Origin: Symbiodinium natans
Lineage: Eukaryota > Sar > Dinophyceae > Suessiales > Symbiodiniaceae
Direction of reading: 5' to 3'
NCBI GenBank assembly: GCA_905221605.1
Contig: CAJNDS010001513.1
Span: 723,610 to 787,609, forward strand
DNA: 64,000 bases
In this document: positions 37,701 to 47,568 of the stretch, in pieces
Layout: every line of letters begins with the position of its first letter
Numbering within the stretch: the stretch's first letter is position 1
Position numbers and translations under genes: made by a program
The notes under the pieces: generated by a model
The model's database searches: none
Told to the model about the DNA's origin: nothing
Seen by the model: the letters and a program-made list of their open reading frames with translations, nothing else

Positions 37701-40700
37701 ATTATTACTATTAAATTACTATTATTACCATTATTCTTACATTATTTACTATTACTACATTATACTATTACTACTATTATTAACTATTATTACTATTATA
37801 CTATTACTATTTTCTATTATTATTATTATTACTATTACTACTTATTACTTATTAACTATTCTTACTATTATTATTACTATTATTACTATTATTACTATTA
37901 TTACTATTATTACATTATTAATTACTATTATTTACTATTATTACTATTATACTATTATTACTATTATTACTATACTATACTACTATATACTATGTCCTAT
38001 TTCCTATTTTACGATATTACTATTATTATTATTATTACTATTACTACTATTATATTATTACTATTTATTACTATTATTATTACTTATAATATATTTTATT
38101 TGTTATTGTATTACTATTATTATTTACTATTTATTACTATTAATACGATTATTCTATTACTACTATTATACTATTATTACTTTATTACTAGTATTATTAT
38201 TAATATTATTATCATTATTGTCATTATTATTATTAATAATATTATTATATTACTATTTTTGATTATTATTTCTATTATTACTATTATTACTATTATTATT
38301 ACTATTATTACTATTATTACTATTATTTCTATTATTACTATTATTATTATTATTACTATTATTACTATTATTACTATTATTACTATTATTACTATTACTA
38401 CTATGATTATTATTATTACAATTATTACTATTATTACTTTTATTACTATTATTACTTTTATTACTATTATTATTATTACTATTACTATTATGATCACGTG
38501 CCTTGGTGGCCGGATTGTCGCAGGGAGCTGTTTCTTATGGGGAGCCGCAAGAACTAGGGTCGTGGCACGGTTGAATGGTCGAACGAGATTCTGATCCTCC
38601 CGACAAAGTCCTCAGCCCATCACCTTCTGATGTGATATCGTGCAGGCCGCAGGCTCGGACTGCAAAGGTCATTACATCCCAAACATTTCCAAGCCGTGCC
38701 TGAATTCTGTAAAGCAAGCGGGTGGCTGCTGCAGAACTGCTTTATATACAAAGGGGTAAGGGTACAGAGAAGCACAACGCCCGCCTTGTCGCAAAGCAGC
38801 GTCTCGACTAGTTCATCAATCTCGAGGCCATTCCAATTATGTACTGTAGGTGAGGGGTGAAATTCTGTGAAAGCCAAGCTGCCACTCCATCCCACTCTCT
38901 CTCTCTCTCTCTCTCTCTGTGTTTCTGTGATGCATATCCGGCCGCACTGAGAAACTGTAGATATGATCTGCAGCAGGCATCTTCGGGCATGCGCATGCCT
39001 CCAAGCATGTGGCAAATGCACCTCATCTGCGCCTTGCAGGTAGTGCGGCACGTTCCGAAGATTGAAGTGCAAGAAATTGTGAGGCATGTCCCGAAGATAG
39101 AGGCCGAGAGGGATACATCTCAACTACATGAGCGAAAGCTCATGGTTGGAGTGAATGGCAGCAGTTGCGATGCTGGCTTGAGTGCACGAAGTTATCGAAT
39201 TCGCTGGCAGCTGCAGAGGTGAAGTTCGAAGAGCGCATCGTCGAGCACCCACAAGTCCATCAAGTAGCAACTCGGCTGGAAAGCCTTTTCTTCTTTGTTT
39301 CGTGAATTCACCGTTCCGACTGTGTGGCATCAAGTCTTCCATGCCGCGCATTCTTACAATGGCCTTAGATTCCGCATGCTTAGGCCGTTCCTGTGGCAAT
39401 TGTGCAACTGCTAAGTGCAAGCGCACTTCACCTTGCATTCTGAGGAGAAGATCGTGGAAGTGCCACAAACGGTGGTTCAAACAGTGGACAGACATGTTCC
39501 CAAGATCCACGTGCAAGAGATAGCCCCTCGGTTTGCAGCGCAAAGCGACTTTTGGCAGACGGTCTCAGATTAGTGTTTGTGCCCTACCATAGGGTATGGG
39601 CAGGTTCGGGGAATCAGGTTTGCATCCGGGTTGGAGCACAGCATCGACTTTTATGGGGTTAGAGTTGTGCAATCGACCTGTAGGGAGGCTTCTTGTGATG
39701 CACTTGGGCACGTAGAAGAGGTGTGCCGGGCGACTGCAAGCCTGGCGCTTTATCCCCTCGCTTTGGGATGACCGCAGACCTTGACTTTAAAGCGAAAGCC
39801 CACAAAAGGGAAGTGGTTCGAGCCAGGAAGCCTAACTAAAAAGTCAAGCCCAGAATGACACGCGAAGCACTGTTGCGCTACTCTGCCACGAGGTGAAGCA
39901 CGTTCCCAAGATCGAGACTCCGCCAGCAAGTTTGCTACAGTGTCGTGCAACAGGGCCACAGGTGTTATGGCTGTCACAGGCACAGGTGAATGCCAAACCC
40001 TAAACCTCAGACTCTACACCCCAAAGCCGCGCAGCTTAAGGACGTTCGAGTGGAGGAGCGAATTATCGAAGTTCCGCAGATACAGCACGTGGAGAAGGCG
40101 CGCTCAACTTGGTTGTCGGCTTACTGGCTCAAGACCCACTTTTAATGTCCTCTTGGGCTTTATATAAACAGAAATATAACATAATTCCCAAGGGGATATA
40201 GTCACCGTCCGGATGCAGTTGGGTATCATCTTCAAAATGCAAGGAGGACACTGAGGCTTCCATTTTCAGGATGAGTCACTTAAGGCAAGCTGGTTGAAGA
40301 GCAATAAGCAGGTGACGTGCCGAGCATGCGTATCTGTTTTCCCCGCATACAAGCCTTTGCCCACTCAGCCGAAATATGCCGAAATTGATCTCGGCAATCC
40401 GAAGACCTAATTCTTGAGGACGTAGGGGGAGGGTTTGGGATTTTTGCGGCACCGTGTCGGCAGGGGCCCACTTCGTTCGGCCGCAACTGGCACACGGAAC
40501 CCAGACCTACCCCTAAACCCAAACTCCAGTATGTCTATGCTACTCCCTATGCCCCAACCCTAATGCCATCGTGCAAGGTGGTGGAGGTGCCGCAGACCGT
40601 AGTGCAGGTCGTGGAGCGACACGTGCCTTGACTGTTGGGGTGTCTCGGGAAGACCATGCGTAGTGTTGCACAATCAGTGTGCAGTCTTTTGGAGTCAGGC

Positions 40701-43050
40701 CGTCGATAAGCTCATCTTAGGTGCCAAAGGTTCACGTGCAAGAGATTGTGAAGCATGTTCCGAAGATAGACGTGCAGATCCAGGCAGCGGTGGGCAGTCT
40801 CAGCGTCTGCAGGGAAGCAGGTCGTACGAATCGATCCTGGCATGCGCATGTTTGCCATGTGCGGTAGCAGTGCAGTATCCAATGCAGCAGTGCCTTCGGC
40901 TAGAAGCAGAATGCTCGTCCTAGCCCAACTATGCAAGCGGCAATAAATGTTTGCGCCCCATCCACACACATCCTTCATCACCCTCCATCCGCGCAGGAGA
41001 AAGTAATCGAAGTTCCTCAAGTGCAGGTCGTCGAGAAGATCATCGAGGCACTCACTGCTCGTCTGTTCGTCCTGTAGATGGGCTTGTGTTTTTTGGGGGG
41101 GCTCAGGTTTAAGAAGGGCGCACGGGTTGCACACACGCGAAACATACCCCGAGACATACCCCGAAACATACCCCGAAACATACCCCGAAACATACCCCCA
41201 GTTTCGCAGGTAAAGTACCTCATGATCCACGAAACATACCCGAAACATACCCCCGAAATATGCCCCGAAACATTCCCGCGAAACGTACCCTGCTCCCAAC
41301 ACCTGTCGCGCGTCCCCCCCCCCCCCATTATCGAGCAAACCCAGATAGTGCATGATGCTGCATGGGTAAGTGGTGGCAGCACCTAGATGCCCTCGCACAT
41401 CCCCCAGTGTGCTCTGTCTTCCAGGTCCCACAGACACAGGCCGGGGAAGGGACGAGTTGAACATAAGTGTGAAAGACCTGCTCAGATCATCCATGCTGGT
41501 CCCTCCGATCTAAGCCGTTTTTGTCAGGTCCACGAGGTCGTCAAGCACGTGCCCAAGCTCCATGTCCAGGAAGTGGTCCGACATGTTCCAAAGGCAGGAT
41601 CCGAGAAAGACAGAAATGGGGAAGTTGGCTGCGTAAAGCTGAAGACCCCAGAGCCCCTGAATGGTCCAATGTTGTGCTGCTCTATTTGTTTTGCTTTTTG
41701 TGATTGCTCTTGCGCAGGTTGACGTGCAGGTCCGGGAGCGAATCGTCGAGGCATGCATCGGCCGCGGGCGGTGTCCATGACATGGGTGGCCAGTGCCAAT
41801 GGTTGCCAGGTGCCCCACGTTCGAACTGTGGAGAAAATAGTGGAGGTGCTGTGCCCAGGATGTTTGTGGATGCGAGCACTATGTCGTGGCTGCACAGACA
41901 GGATCGCTTCTTGTGGAGTGGGAGGTTTCATCATGCTGCCAAGGTTCCCAAAGTACAGGTGCAGGAGGTGATTCGACACGTGGCCCTCTCAGTTGCGTGC
42001 CATCGAATGCCGCACCTGCGGAGTCATGTCGTGTTCCGTGCAGTACGGAAGTGAGAACTTCCGGGACGCTCTGCAGTACGTTGTACACCATCAAGATGAC
42101 AGGTGACAAAGCCTGTCATCGAGACACGGGAAAGAATTGTCGAGATTCCGTGCGTGCAGGCCTGGCCCTGACCTTTTTAGATGCCGGATGTCCAGTTCCT
42201 CTGCAATCCAATTGAAGTCCTAAGTCTCCTAAGTGCGATGCTGTACCCGACTGGTTCAGGTTCAGGAGAAGGTCTCGGCCTCATGCCATCAGCTCGACTG
42301 ACAAACGGATTGTCGCATGCACTAGTGCAGACTCTGCGCGTGTTTGGGTGTTGACGATGTTGGCCAAGTGAGAATCACGTTAGTCACCCATGGCCATGCA
42401 TAGGTTCTACCACTGTCGTTGCATTCTCTGAACTCGCATGGCGCCACATGCTTGTACCACAGTATGATCTGAGGTTGTTGAGCATCCAGAGATTCGAGTA
42501 CAGGAGGCCGGTAGTGGGGCGTGTGACCCCGAATGTGCCTCGAAGGAGCTGCTAGAGGAATATTGCCTGCCTGATCTGTACCTAGCCAAACGGCTGATGT
42601 AGTAGCAGCAGAAGTTGGTCTACAGCCACCAGCATCCTGTTGCGCAGGTCACCAAGCATGTTCCCAAGGTTGTGGAAGCCTGAACCCTGGCTTTCAGAGA
42701 ATGCAGAGAGTGGAGAGTGGGATCAACCCAAAACCCAAAACCCTAAACCCAAAACCCTAAACCCTAAACCCTAAACCCTAAACCCTAAACCCTAAACCCT
42801 AAACCCTAAACCCTAAACCCTAAACCCTAAACCCTAAACCCTAAACCCTAAACCCTAAACCCTAAACCCTAAACCCTAAACCCTAAACCCTAACCATAAA
42901 CCCTAAACCCTAAACCCTAAACCCTAAACCCTAAACCCTAAACCCTAAACCCTAAACCCTAAACCCTAAACCCTAAACCCTAAACCCTAAACCCTAAACC
43001 CCTAAACCCTAAACCCTAACCTCATGGTCCAGGTCCAAGAGCTGGTCAGG
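31736..43050 (+). CDS. Alveolin (inner membrane complex protein), exploded into ~43 micro-exons
   Basis: Alveolins form the filament network under the alveolar sacs (amphiesma) of dinoflagellates and other alveolates; their hallmark is repeats such as EKIVEVPQ and VRHVPKIEVQE. Such repeats recur here only as short segments, almost always starting right after AG with a GTN codon (Val, phase 0) and ending at GAG or CAG followed by GC. I counted about 43 segments of 15-78 bp, together about 1.8 kb (roughly 600 codons) over 11.3 kb. Clear exons include 31736-31795, 31887-31937, 32420-32470, 32991-33050, 33850-33900, 34656-34712, 37147-37224, 39040-39102, 39445-39519, 40721-40783 and 41528-41593. 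The N-terminal and C-terminal non-repeat exons were not found. A few exons (16, 24, 27, 34, 39, 40, 43) are uncertain, and two neighbouring alveolin genes rather than one remain possible. Confidence 0.85.
32160..32222. repeat. Dispersed short repeat, copy 2
   Basis: It lies in an alveolin intron and reads AAATAGACCCCAAATAGTCG followed by GATTCCCTTTATGAGAAGGACC-like sequence. It shares its block order with copies at 1.82, 35.66 and 43.38 kb. Confidence 0.45.
34880..35365. repeat. AT-rich island, TATTAGTATAT type
   Basis: About 480 bp of AT-rich sequence in an alveolin intron. It includes GATGATTAGATGA repeats (34.95 kb) and repeated TATATTAGTATATT and TATATTCG units (35.04-35.18 kb). Confidence 0.8.
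35455..35528 (+). repeat. Interstitial telomere tract (TTTAGGG)
   Basis: About nine imperfect TTTAGGG units inside an alveolin intron, with no oppositely oriented partner nearby. Confidence 0.85.
35655..35706. repeat. Dispersed short repeat, copy 3
   Basis: It reads AGGACCCCTATAAAATAGACCC, then TCAAATAACGAGGACCTCTTGAAGGATC in blocks. It is in the same intron as the TTTAGGG tract at 35.46 kb and related to copies at 1.82, 32.16 and 43.38 kb. Confidence 0.45.
35735..37224 (+). CDS. Alveolin exons 18-25
   Basis: Exons by my reading: 35735-35770 (VPQVQLVEKLVE), 35923-35967 (VPKVQIQERLHHVPK), 36230-36272 (IHTQVVEKLVEVPQ), 36538-36564 (VQFVDKIVE, followed by a GCAAGG donor), 36622-36653 and 36803-36829 (together VPQVQVQEVVR/HVPKIETQ, with an Arg codon split AG/G by the intron), 36956-37000 (KEIVRTVPKIEV) and 37147-37224. 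The last is the longest of the array, with two consecutive EKIVEVP repeats; it ends at GAG/GCCAAC just before the TTA microsatellite. A 1 kb AT-rich intron with a TTTAGGG tract separates this cluster from the first. Confidence 0.82.
37233..38490 (+). repeat. 1.25 kb TTA/TAC triplet microsatellite
   Basis: A long imperfect array of ATT, TTA and ACT triplets (TTATTACTATTATTAC words) interrupted by CAT and CAC in its first third. It lies between two alveolin exons (37147-37224 and 39040-39102). Long frames through it on both strands are poly-Ile/Thr/Tyr and are not genes. Confidence 0.95.
38491..39039. other. Intron sequence in the alveolin locus
   Basis: Unique sequence with a (CT)13-like tract at 38893-38919. 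No exon could be recognised between the microsatellite and the exon at 39.04 kb. Confidence 0.5.
39040..43050 (+). CDS. Alveolin exons 26-43
   Basis: Exons by my reading: 39040-39102 (two VRHVPKIE units), 39219-39270, 39445-39519 (EKIVEVPQTVVQ then VDRHVPKIHVQE), 39893-39925, 40041-40097, 40578-40627, 40721-40783 (VPKVHVQEIVKHVPKIDVQ), 40997-41047 (EKVIEVPQVQVVEKIIE), 41425-41439, 41528-41593 (VHEVVKHVPKLHVQEVVR), 41718-41750, 41810-41845, 41944-41982, 42111-42150, 42260-42274, 42474-42506 (VVEHPEIRVQE), 42648-42677 (VTKHVPKVVE) and possibly 43033-43050. The 15-base exon at 41425, the two at 42.1-42.3 kb and the last one are weak. Many exons here carry two repeats, unlike the first cluster. 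Confidence 0.8.
41138..41290. repeat. GAAACATACCCC dodecamer repeat
   Basis: About ten units of a 12-mer (GAAACATACCCC, GAGACATACCCC), in two runs separated by about 30 bp, inside an alveolin intron. The minus strand reads as repeated Gly-Tyr-Val-Ser and Gly-Met-Phe-Arg, which, with antisense alveolin exons lacking stops, creates a spurious 260-codon antisense frame. Confidence 0.88.
42725..43020 (-). repeat. Interstitial telomere array (CCCTAAA), ~41 units
   Basis: The longest and cleanest telomere array in the window: nearly perfect CCCTAAA units, one CCATAAA-type interruption near 42.89 kb and one extra C near 43.00 kb. It sits at the 3' end of the alveolin repeats. It is followed, after a ~100 bp spacer, by short TTTAGGG units in the opposite orientation. 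Confidence 0.97.
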
Positions 43051-43117
43051 AATCGCCAGAGACTGGACTGGACCGGCTGGGAGCTAAGCCCCTGTCGTGT
43101 GTTTGACGTCCGGGCGG

Positions 43118-43168
43118 TTCAGGGTTTAGGGTTCAGGGTTCAGGGTTTAGGGTTTAGAGTTTAGGGTG
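43118..43168 (+). repeat. Short TTTAGGG tract
   Basis: About seven units, some as TTCAGGG, facing the CCCTAAA array at 42.73-43.02 kb. Confidence 0.85.
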
Positions 43169-43375
43169 GCCAAACAAAAAGACAAAATTGACCAAACAGG
43201 GTGCGGAACGGGCCGGGGAGATTATGTGGCGAGGTGCCGATGCCTCGATGATATCTACTGGGGGCTCCCTGGCAGCGCCTGGATCCCCAGCATGTGATTT
43301 CTCGTTCGGCCAGGATGCTGGTGCTGATGTTCATCTTGAACTTAGTCTAGGTGTGCATGGGGGTTTACGAACATA

Positions 43376-43450
43376 AGGGACCCTCGATATAGACCCCCCC
43401 CTTAAGATAAGGATTTCCAATCAGGTCCTTCCAAATATCGAAAACCCCCA
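43376..43450. repeat. Dispersed short repeat, copy 4
   Basis: It contains AAGGGACCC, ATATAGACCCCCCC, AAGGATTTCC and GGTCCTTCC in order. The GGACC and GGTCC boxes near its ends could base-pair. Related to copies at 1.82, 32.16 and 35.66 kb. Confidence 0.45.
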
Positions 43451-44210
43451 TATTGAGTCTCTCTTGTTTTCATTTCTACCTCGAGGAGGGGAACGGCTAG
43501 GGCAGCAGGAAAGAGTTTCAGCTGCCGCAAGCCGCAAGAGTCATGTTTGACCGTCATTCGTAGGAGGGGGATCCCGGGCTGGATGTGCAAGGTCAACCTT
43601 GCCTCCTCCTACTCCCAACGGCGCTGCCCAGACCTCGTAGTGAGCGCAGTGCTGGCTGTCTTTGCCATCACAGCTGTAGAGCTGAAGAGAAGCTTCAAGG
43701 TCCAGACAAGGTACTACCCTGTCCGTGCCCAAGAGACAGAAGGTCCTTGCAAGTTGATGTGATATGGTGGAGCTGGGCAGTCACATTCGGATATGATCTG
43801 CTGAAGTGGCTTTCTGGAAGAGACTAGAGTCTGCGTGATCTCCGAGAGGTGCAACATTCAAGTTTGCAGATGACTCTCAGTTATGGCAAGGTCGATGGCG
43901 GAGCATCTCCATCAGCCAGATCTGTGACGACTGCCTGCGTCTCGGGCCATACTGTCGCAGCAGCTGCTGCAGCATGCCAGCGGCCCTCAAGTCAAGTCAT
44001 CACCTGCACCCTTTAGCCGTACCATCGCTTCCATCGTTTCATGTCGCTTACATCGCTGCCTGGGTTCTCGAAGTGTTCGAGGTCGACTTCGGCATGATGG
44101 CAACGCCGGCGTCCACAATTAATCCTCAGCACCTCGTGCTGAAGTTTCCTGCGCCTCACATGGTCTTGCGGAAAGTCCTCATTTGATTGATTGGCTCTGC
44201 GCTTTTCAGG

Positions 44211-44336
44211 GCCGCCCCTGCCGAACCATCTGTCGTGGAGGCAGCATGTTAGAGCTTTATACGGTAGCAGTTTGGACATCTTCGTCCCAGAACTCGAAAC
44301 ATCAGTGCGTGCTTATGGTCTGCGGGTTTACAGCAG
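44211..44336 (+). CDS. Exon candidate of unknown protein
   Basis: Bounded by a TTTTCAG acceptor and a CAGCAG/GTGCCT donor. The frame reads GPPLPNHLSWRQHVRALYGS and continues with LDIFVPELETSVRAYGLRVY. Codon order and boundaries look like a real exon, but I recognise no family and could not place its neighbours. Confidence 0.3.
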
Positions 44337-44897
44337 GTGCCTGCACACTTGGTCAGCATCTCTGGTGCGACGGCCGCGGGGGGCGGTGGCTGCGGCGGAG
44401 CGCTTCCGCCACGAACCTGGCAGCAGCAGATGTGCACAGGTCTTGAATGCGAGGGAGGGCGTGTGAGCGCGTGAGGCCCGACTGGGCAGACCCGGCTCAC
44501 TGCCGCGGCAACCAGGCCAGGACATACCACGCACAACAGGGTGGTGTATCCCCGGCAGCGTTTTGGGACCCCTCGACAAAGAATGTTCGGACCACCGGAA
44601 GTAGCCCCGACAAAGAAGATAACGAAGAACAGACCACGACAAGTTTCAGGCGAGGAATCCTTAGAGAAATTGACGCATCCAAAACGAAAGATTTTGAGGG
44701 GTTTTTCGGATGGTCCCAGCCAGATGTACGCATCGAGAGTCCCTTTCGACGTTCTGACACTTCGCTACCAGTGGGCTGGCACCTGCCGCCGCTCACCGTG
44801 TGGATCGTGTTCAAAGTCGTGCAGTTTCGAAGGCTCGAAAAAGCGGACTCCCCGCCTGTGGGGATCAAAAACACTTGAATTCTGCGCAAAGGGTCAG

Positions 44898-45031
44898 GGA
44901 ATCCAGGTTTTGTGGACCACTGGGGGCCCTCTAAGGCTTCAAGAAAGCGGATTCCCCACCCTAGGGAATCCAGTTGTGTGGACCGCTTGGAGCCCCTAAG
45001 GCTTCAAAAAGCGGATTCCTCACCTGTCATG
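44898..45031 (+). repeat. Two-copy tandem duplication, unit ~67 bp
   Basis: Two adjacent copies begin with GGAATCCAG, continue through TGTGGACC and CTAAGGCTTCAA, and end with AAGCGGATTCC. A third, partial and more diverged copy may precede them near 44.83 kb. Confidence 0.7.
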
Positions 45032-47223
45032 GGGGTCAGAAACGTTGAGTTGCGGCGAAAGATCCAGCTTACCTTGTGTCAGTCGTCGTGGTCTGTGTGT
45101 TTTGAATTTGTCGCGGGTGCAGCTGCTTTTGCCTGACGGGGTGTCGGGTGCTGGCCGGTGTGGGTAGCAAGGTTCGGGGCCGGGCGGGTACACCACCCCC
45201 TCACAGCATGATGATTTGGTAGGTGACAGCAAGCCTCCATGCATCATCGCACGGCAGGTTCAAGGGTGCGGCACAGCGCAGCAACTTGGCAAGAACAAGG
45301 TACCGGTGAGGTTAGCGACCAGCATGTAAGACGGGTTTTCGTACAGGAGTCTCAAAACTGCATCTTCCTTCGGTTTTCACTTTGGGGCCACTTGCAGGGC
45401 AATGTCAGACAGCGTGACAGTTGTTGATGGTGCGGCACATTGAAGCCTCAATCACGGCGCCTGCTAGCGTCTCTGAACGTAGTCAAGTTTCGAGGTTCTG
45501 CGAACGTCACTATTCAAGATTTTCATTGCGCAACATGATTTCAGGTTTTGGCTTTGGCTTAGAACTGCCTACTTGAGTAACCCTCAAGAATGCTGGCAAG
45601 CGCAGTGAGTTCGGCTTCGCAGTGCCGTGCGACAACTGCCACATATTCTGACATGCCTGCGCGCAACCACCCCCCACCCCCATCCCAGTCAGAACGCCAA
45701 GACTTGAACTAGTTGAAGAAGGCATGGGGTCACGAAGAGCCCCGTTGGCAAAAACAAAGAAGCCCTTGCAATGCCTTCGGCGACCATTACCCTCGGCACA
45801 ACATGTCTAAACATGTACCTTTCATAGCTCGAGGCTGCTGCCTCGTGGCACACCCACGGTGAGCTGACTGCAATCAAGGGGAAGGGCGGTGAGTTTGCTA
45901 GATGTCGGGTAATTGCCGCCAGGGCAAGGATTGCATTCAGGGCTTTGTTAGTCTAGCAACCTCGCACGGCACAGCTTGTTCTGCACCCAGTGGTATGCTG
46001 ACTGCTTCAATCTGAAGATGTGCAGATGTTTGCAGATGCTTCTTCAAGAGCACATGCACATCCCCGGCTAGCTTGACTTGAGCCTGTTGCGATGCCACAG
46101 AAGTCTGAAGGTGTTCGGACCACCGACCAACTACAATGCCGCTGCAACGCTGAATCCATTTCTCCGCTGAAGGCCTGGGACACAAGCTGCAGCTGACTCA
46201 GCAAGGGCTCAACCGACGGAGAGTAAGGCCCACTGAGCATGTACTGCCACCTGCTCCGATCTGCTGCGAGTTCCGGGGCAGGTTGTCAATCCAGCTGCCA
46301 GGAAACAGCTCGACCAGAGGTGCGCAGACGTGAAGACAGACCTGGATGCTGGCCTCACAGCTGAGAGCCGCGGTTCATGCATTTCCGGTGGTTGACACTT
46401 CGCTCTGCAAGCACAAGTTTTTGCCGTGATCTGATCGTTGCGAAGTGTCACTGAAAAGCTTTGGCACGATCGAGATAGAACATTGCTGCCACGTCGTGTC
46501 AACGCAGCGGATTGTAGCTTGAATTAGCTGAAGCCCAGAACCTTCATCAATGGAGGAACCTTGAACCGACTATTGAAAGGCCGGGTTATCTTCAAAAACA
46601 AAAGGACAGACTACTCTGACTACTCTGTGCATTCTCGAGAGCTGTTATGCCAGCATGCTGGGCTTCGACGCTTCGCACTCTCGCCGGTTGCCTAAGAGAT
46701 CGTTCCTGTATGTTCCTGTGCTATTTTTTGAACGACGGCAGTTGCTGCTTACTTGGTTGCCACTGCCACCCTCCATGAAGAGCACTCGTCTGCAACGATG
46801 GAAATCGCCTGAACTTGAGCTTGTGGCTGGCAGTCAGCGGCCAGTTGTCCGGCCATTGCTCGCCGTGTCTCGCTGTGGTGAGGCAGCTAGAGCCCTTTGA
46901 GGCCACGTCTACCAGGCATGTAGAGGCTGAGCGAACAACCAGACGAGTTCAGAGTAATTCAGCTGGATTGTCGCTGGCGCTCTATCCTAGATTCCCTTGC
47001 AGCGTTTACAGAGCTGTCTTCAGAACATCACCGAGTGTTCCTGAAGACCCGGAATTCACAAGGTCGAGCATTCACAACGTCGAGCTTGATCAAGAAAGCT
47101 TGTGGACCACAGCCGCAGCCGGAATGAGATTGGCTCTGTCAGGTGCGCCATAAGCCACTAAGCCATTAAGCTGCTACAAGAGTAGGCATCTTGCACAAAG
47201 CATGAGGATTGTTCATGATTGTT

Positions 47224-47568
47224 CTAGGTCAGCGCCGGTGCAGAGCTTCTCAAAAGAAGTTGCACTTCGCCTTTCGCGGTGTCAAGCCAAGCAGTGGTAA
47301 TTGCTAAAGGCAATTTCGACCAGCACGCCGTGAAGTGGTCTTTTGCAAAAAGGAGTGCATCGTGGAGACGTCCCTTTGCGCGCGATAGCTGATACGTAGA
47401 AACGTTCTGAACTGATTCTGCTTTCTCTGTCGAGAACTTTGGCTTATAGATTTCAATAGGACATCCACTCCCATGTCGTAAGATGCACATTTCGTACAGC
47501 TTATCTTGACGCGCTACTTGCATCAGTGGCTTGCGATCGCAGAGCCAGCATGCAGCAGCAACAGACAT
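47224..47568 (-). CDS. Unrecognised 114-codon open frame
   Basis: The product (for example VARQDKLYEMCILRHGSGCP and FSTEKAESVQNVSTYQL) has a fairly natural composition and few competing long frames. It has no signal peptide, no membrane span and no recognised domain. It could be an exon or chance. Confidence 0.2.
   Translation of the reverse strand: MSVAAACWLCDRKPLMQVARQDKLYEMCILRHGSGCPIEIYKPKFSTEKAESVQNVSTYQLSRAKGRLHDALLFAKDHFTACWSKLPLAITTAWLDTAKGEVQLLLRSSAPALT

Noticed and set aside
38177-38594. Long Ile/Thr-rich frames on both strands (106 and 200 codons)
   Set aside because: Produced by the TTA/TAC microsatellite; no biological protein has this composition.
40712-41494. 260-codon minus-strand open frame
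   Set aside because: It is the antisense of alveolin exons, whose VPKV/EKIVE codons lack stops in reverse, joined through the GAAACATACCCC repeat. The + strand reading is clearly the biological one.
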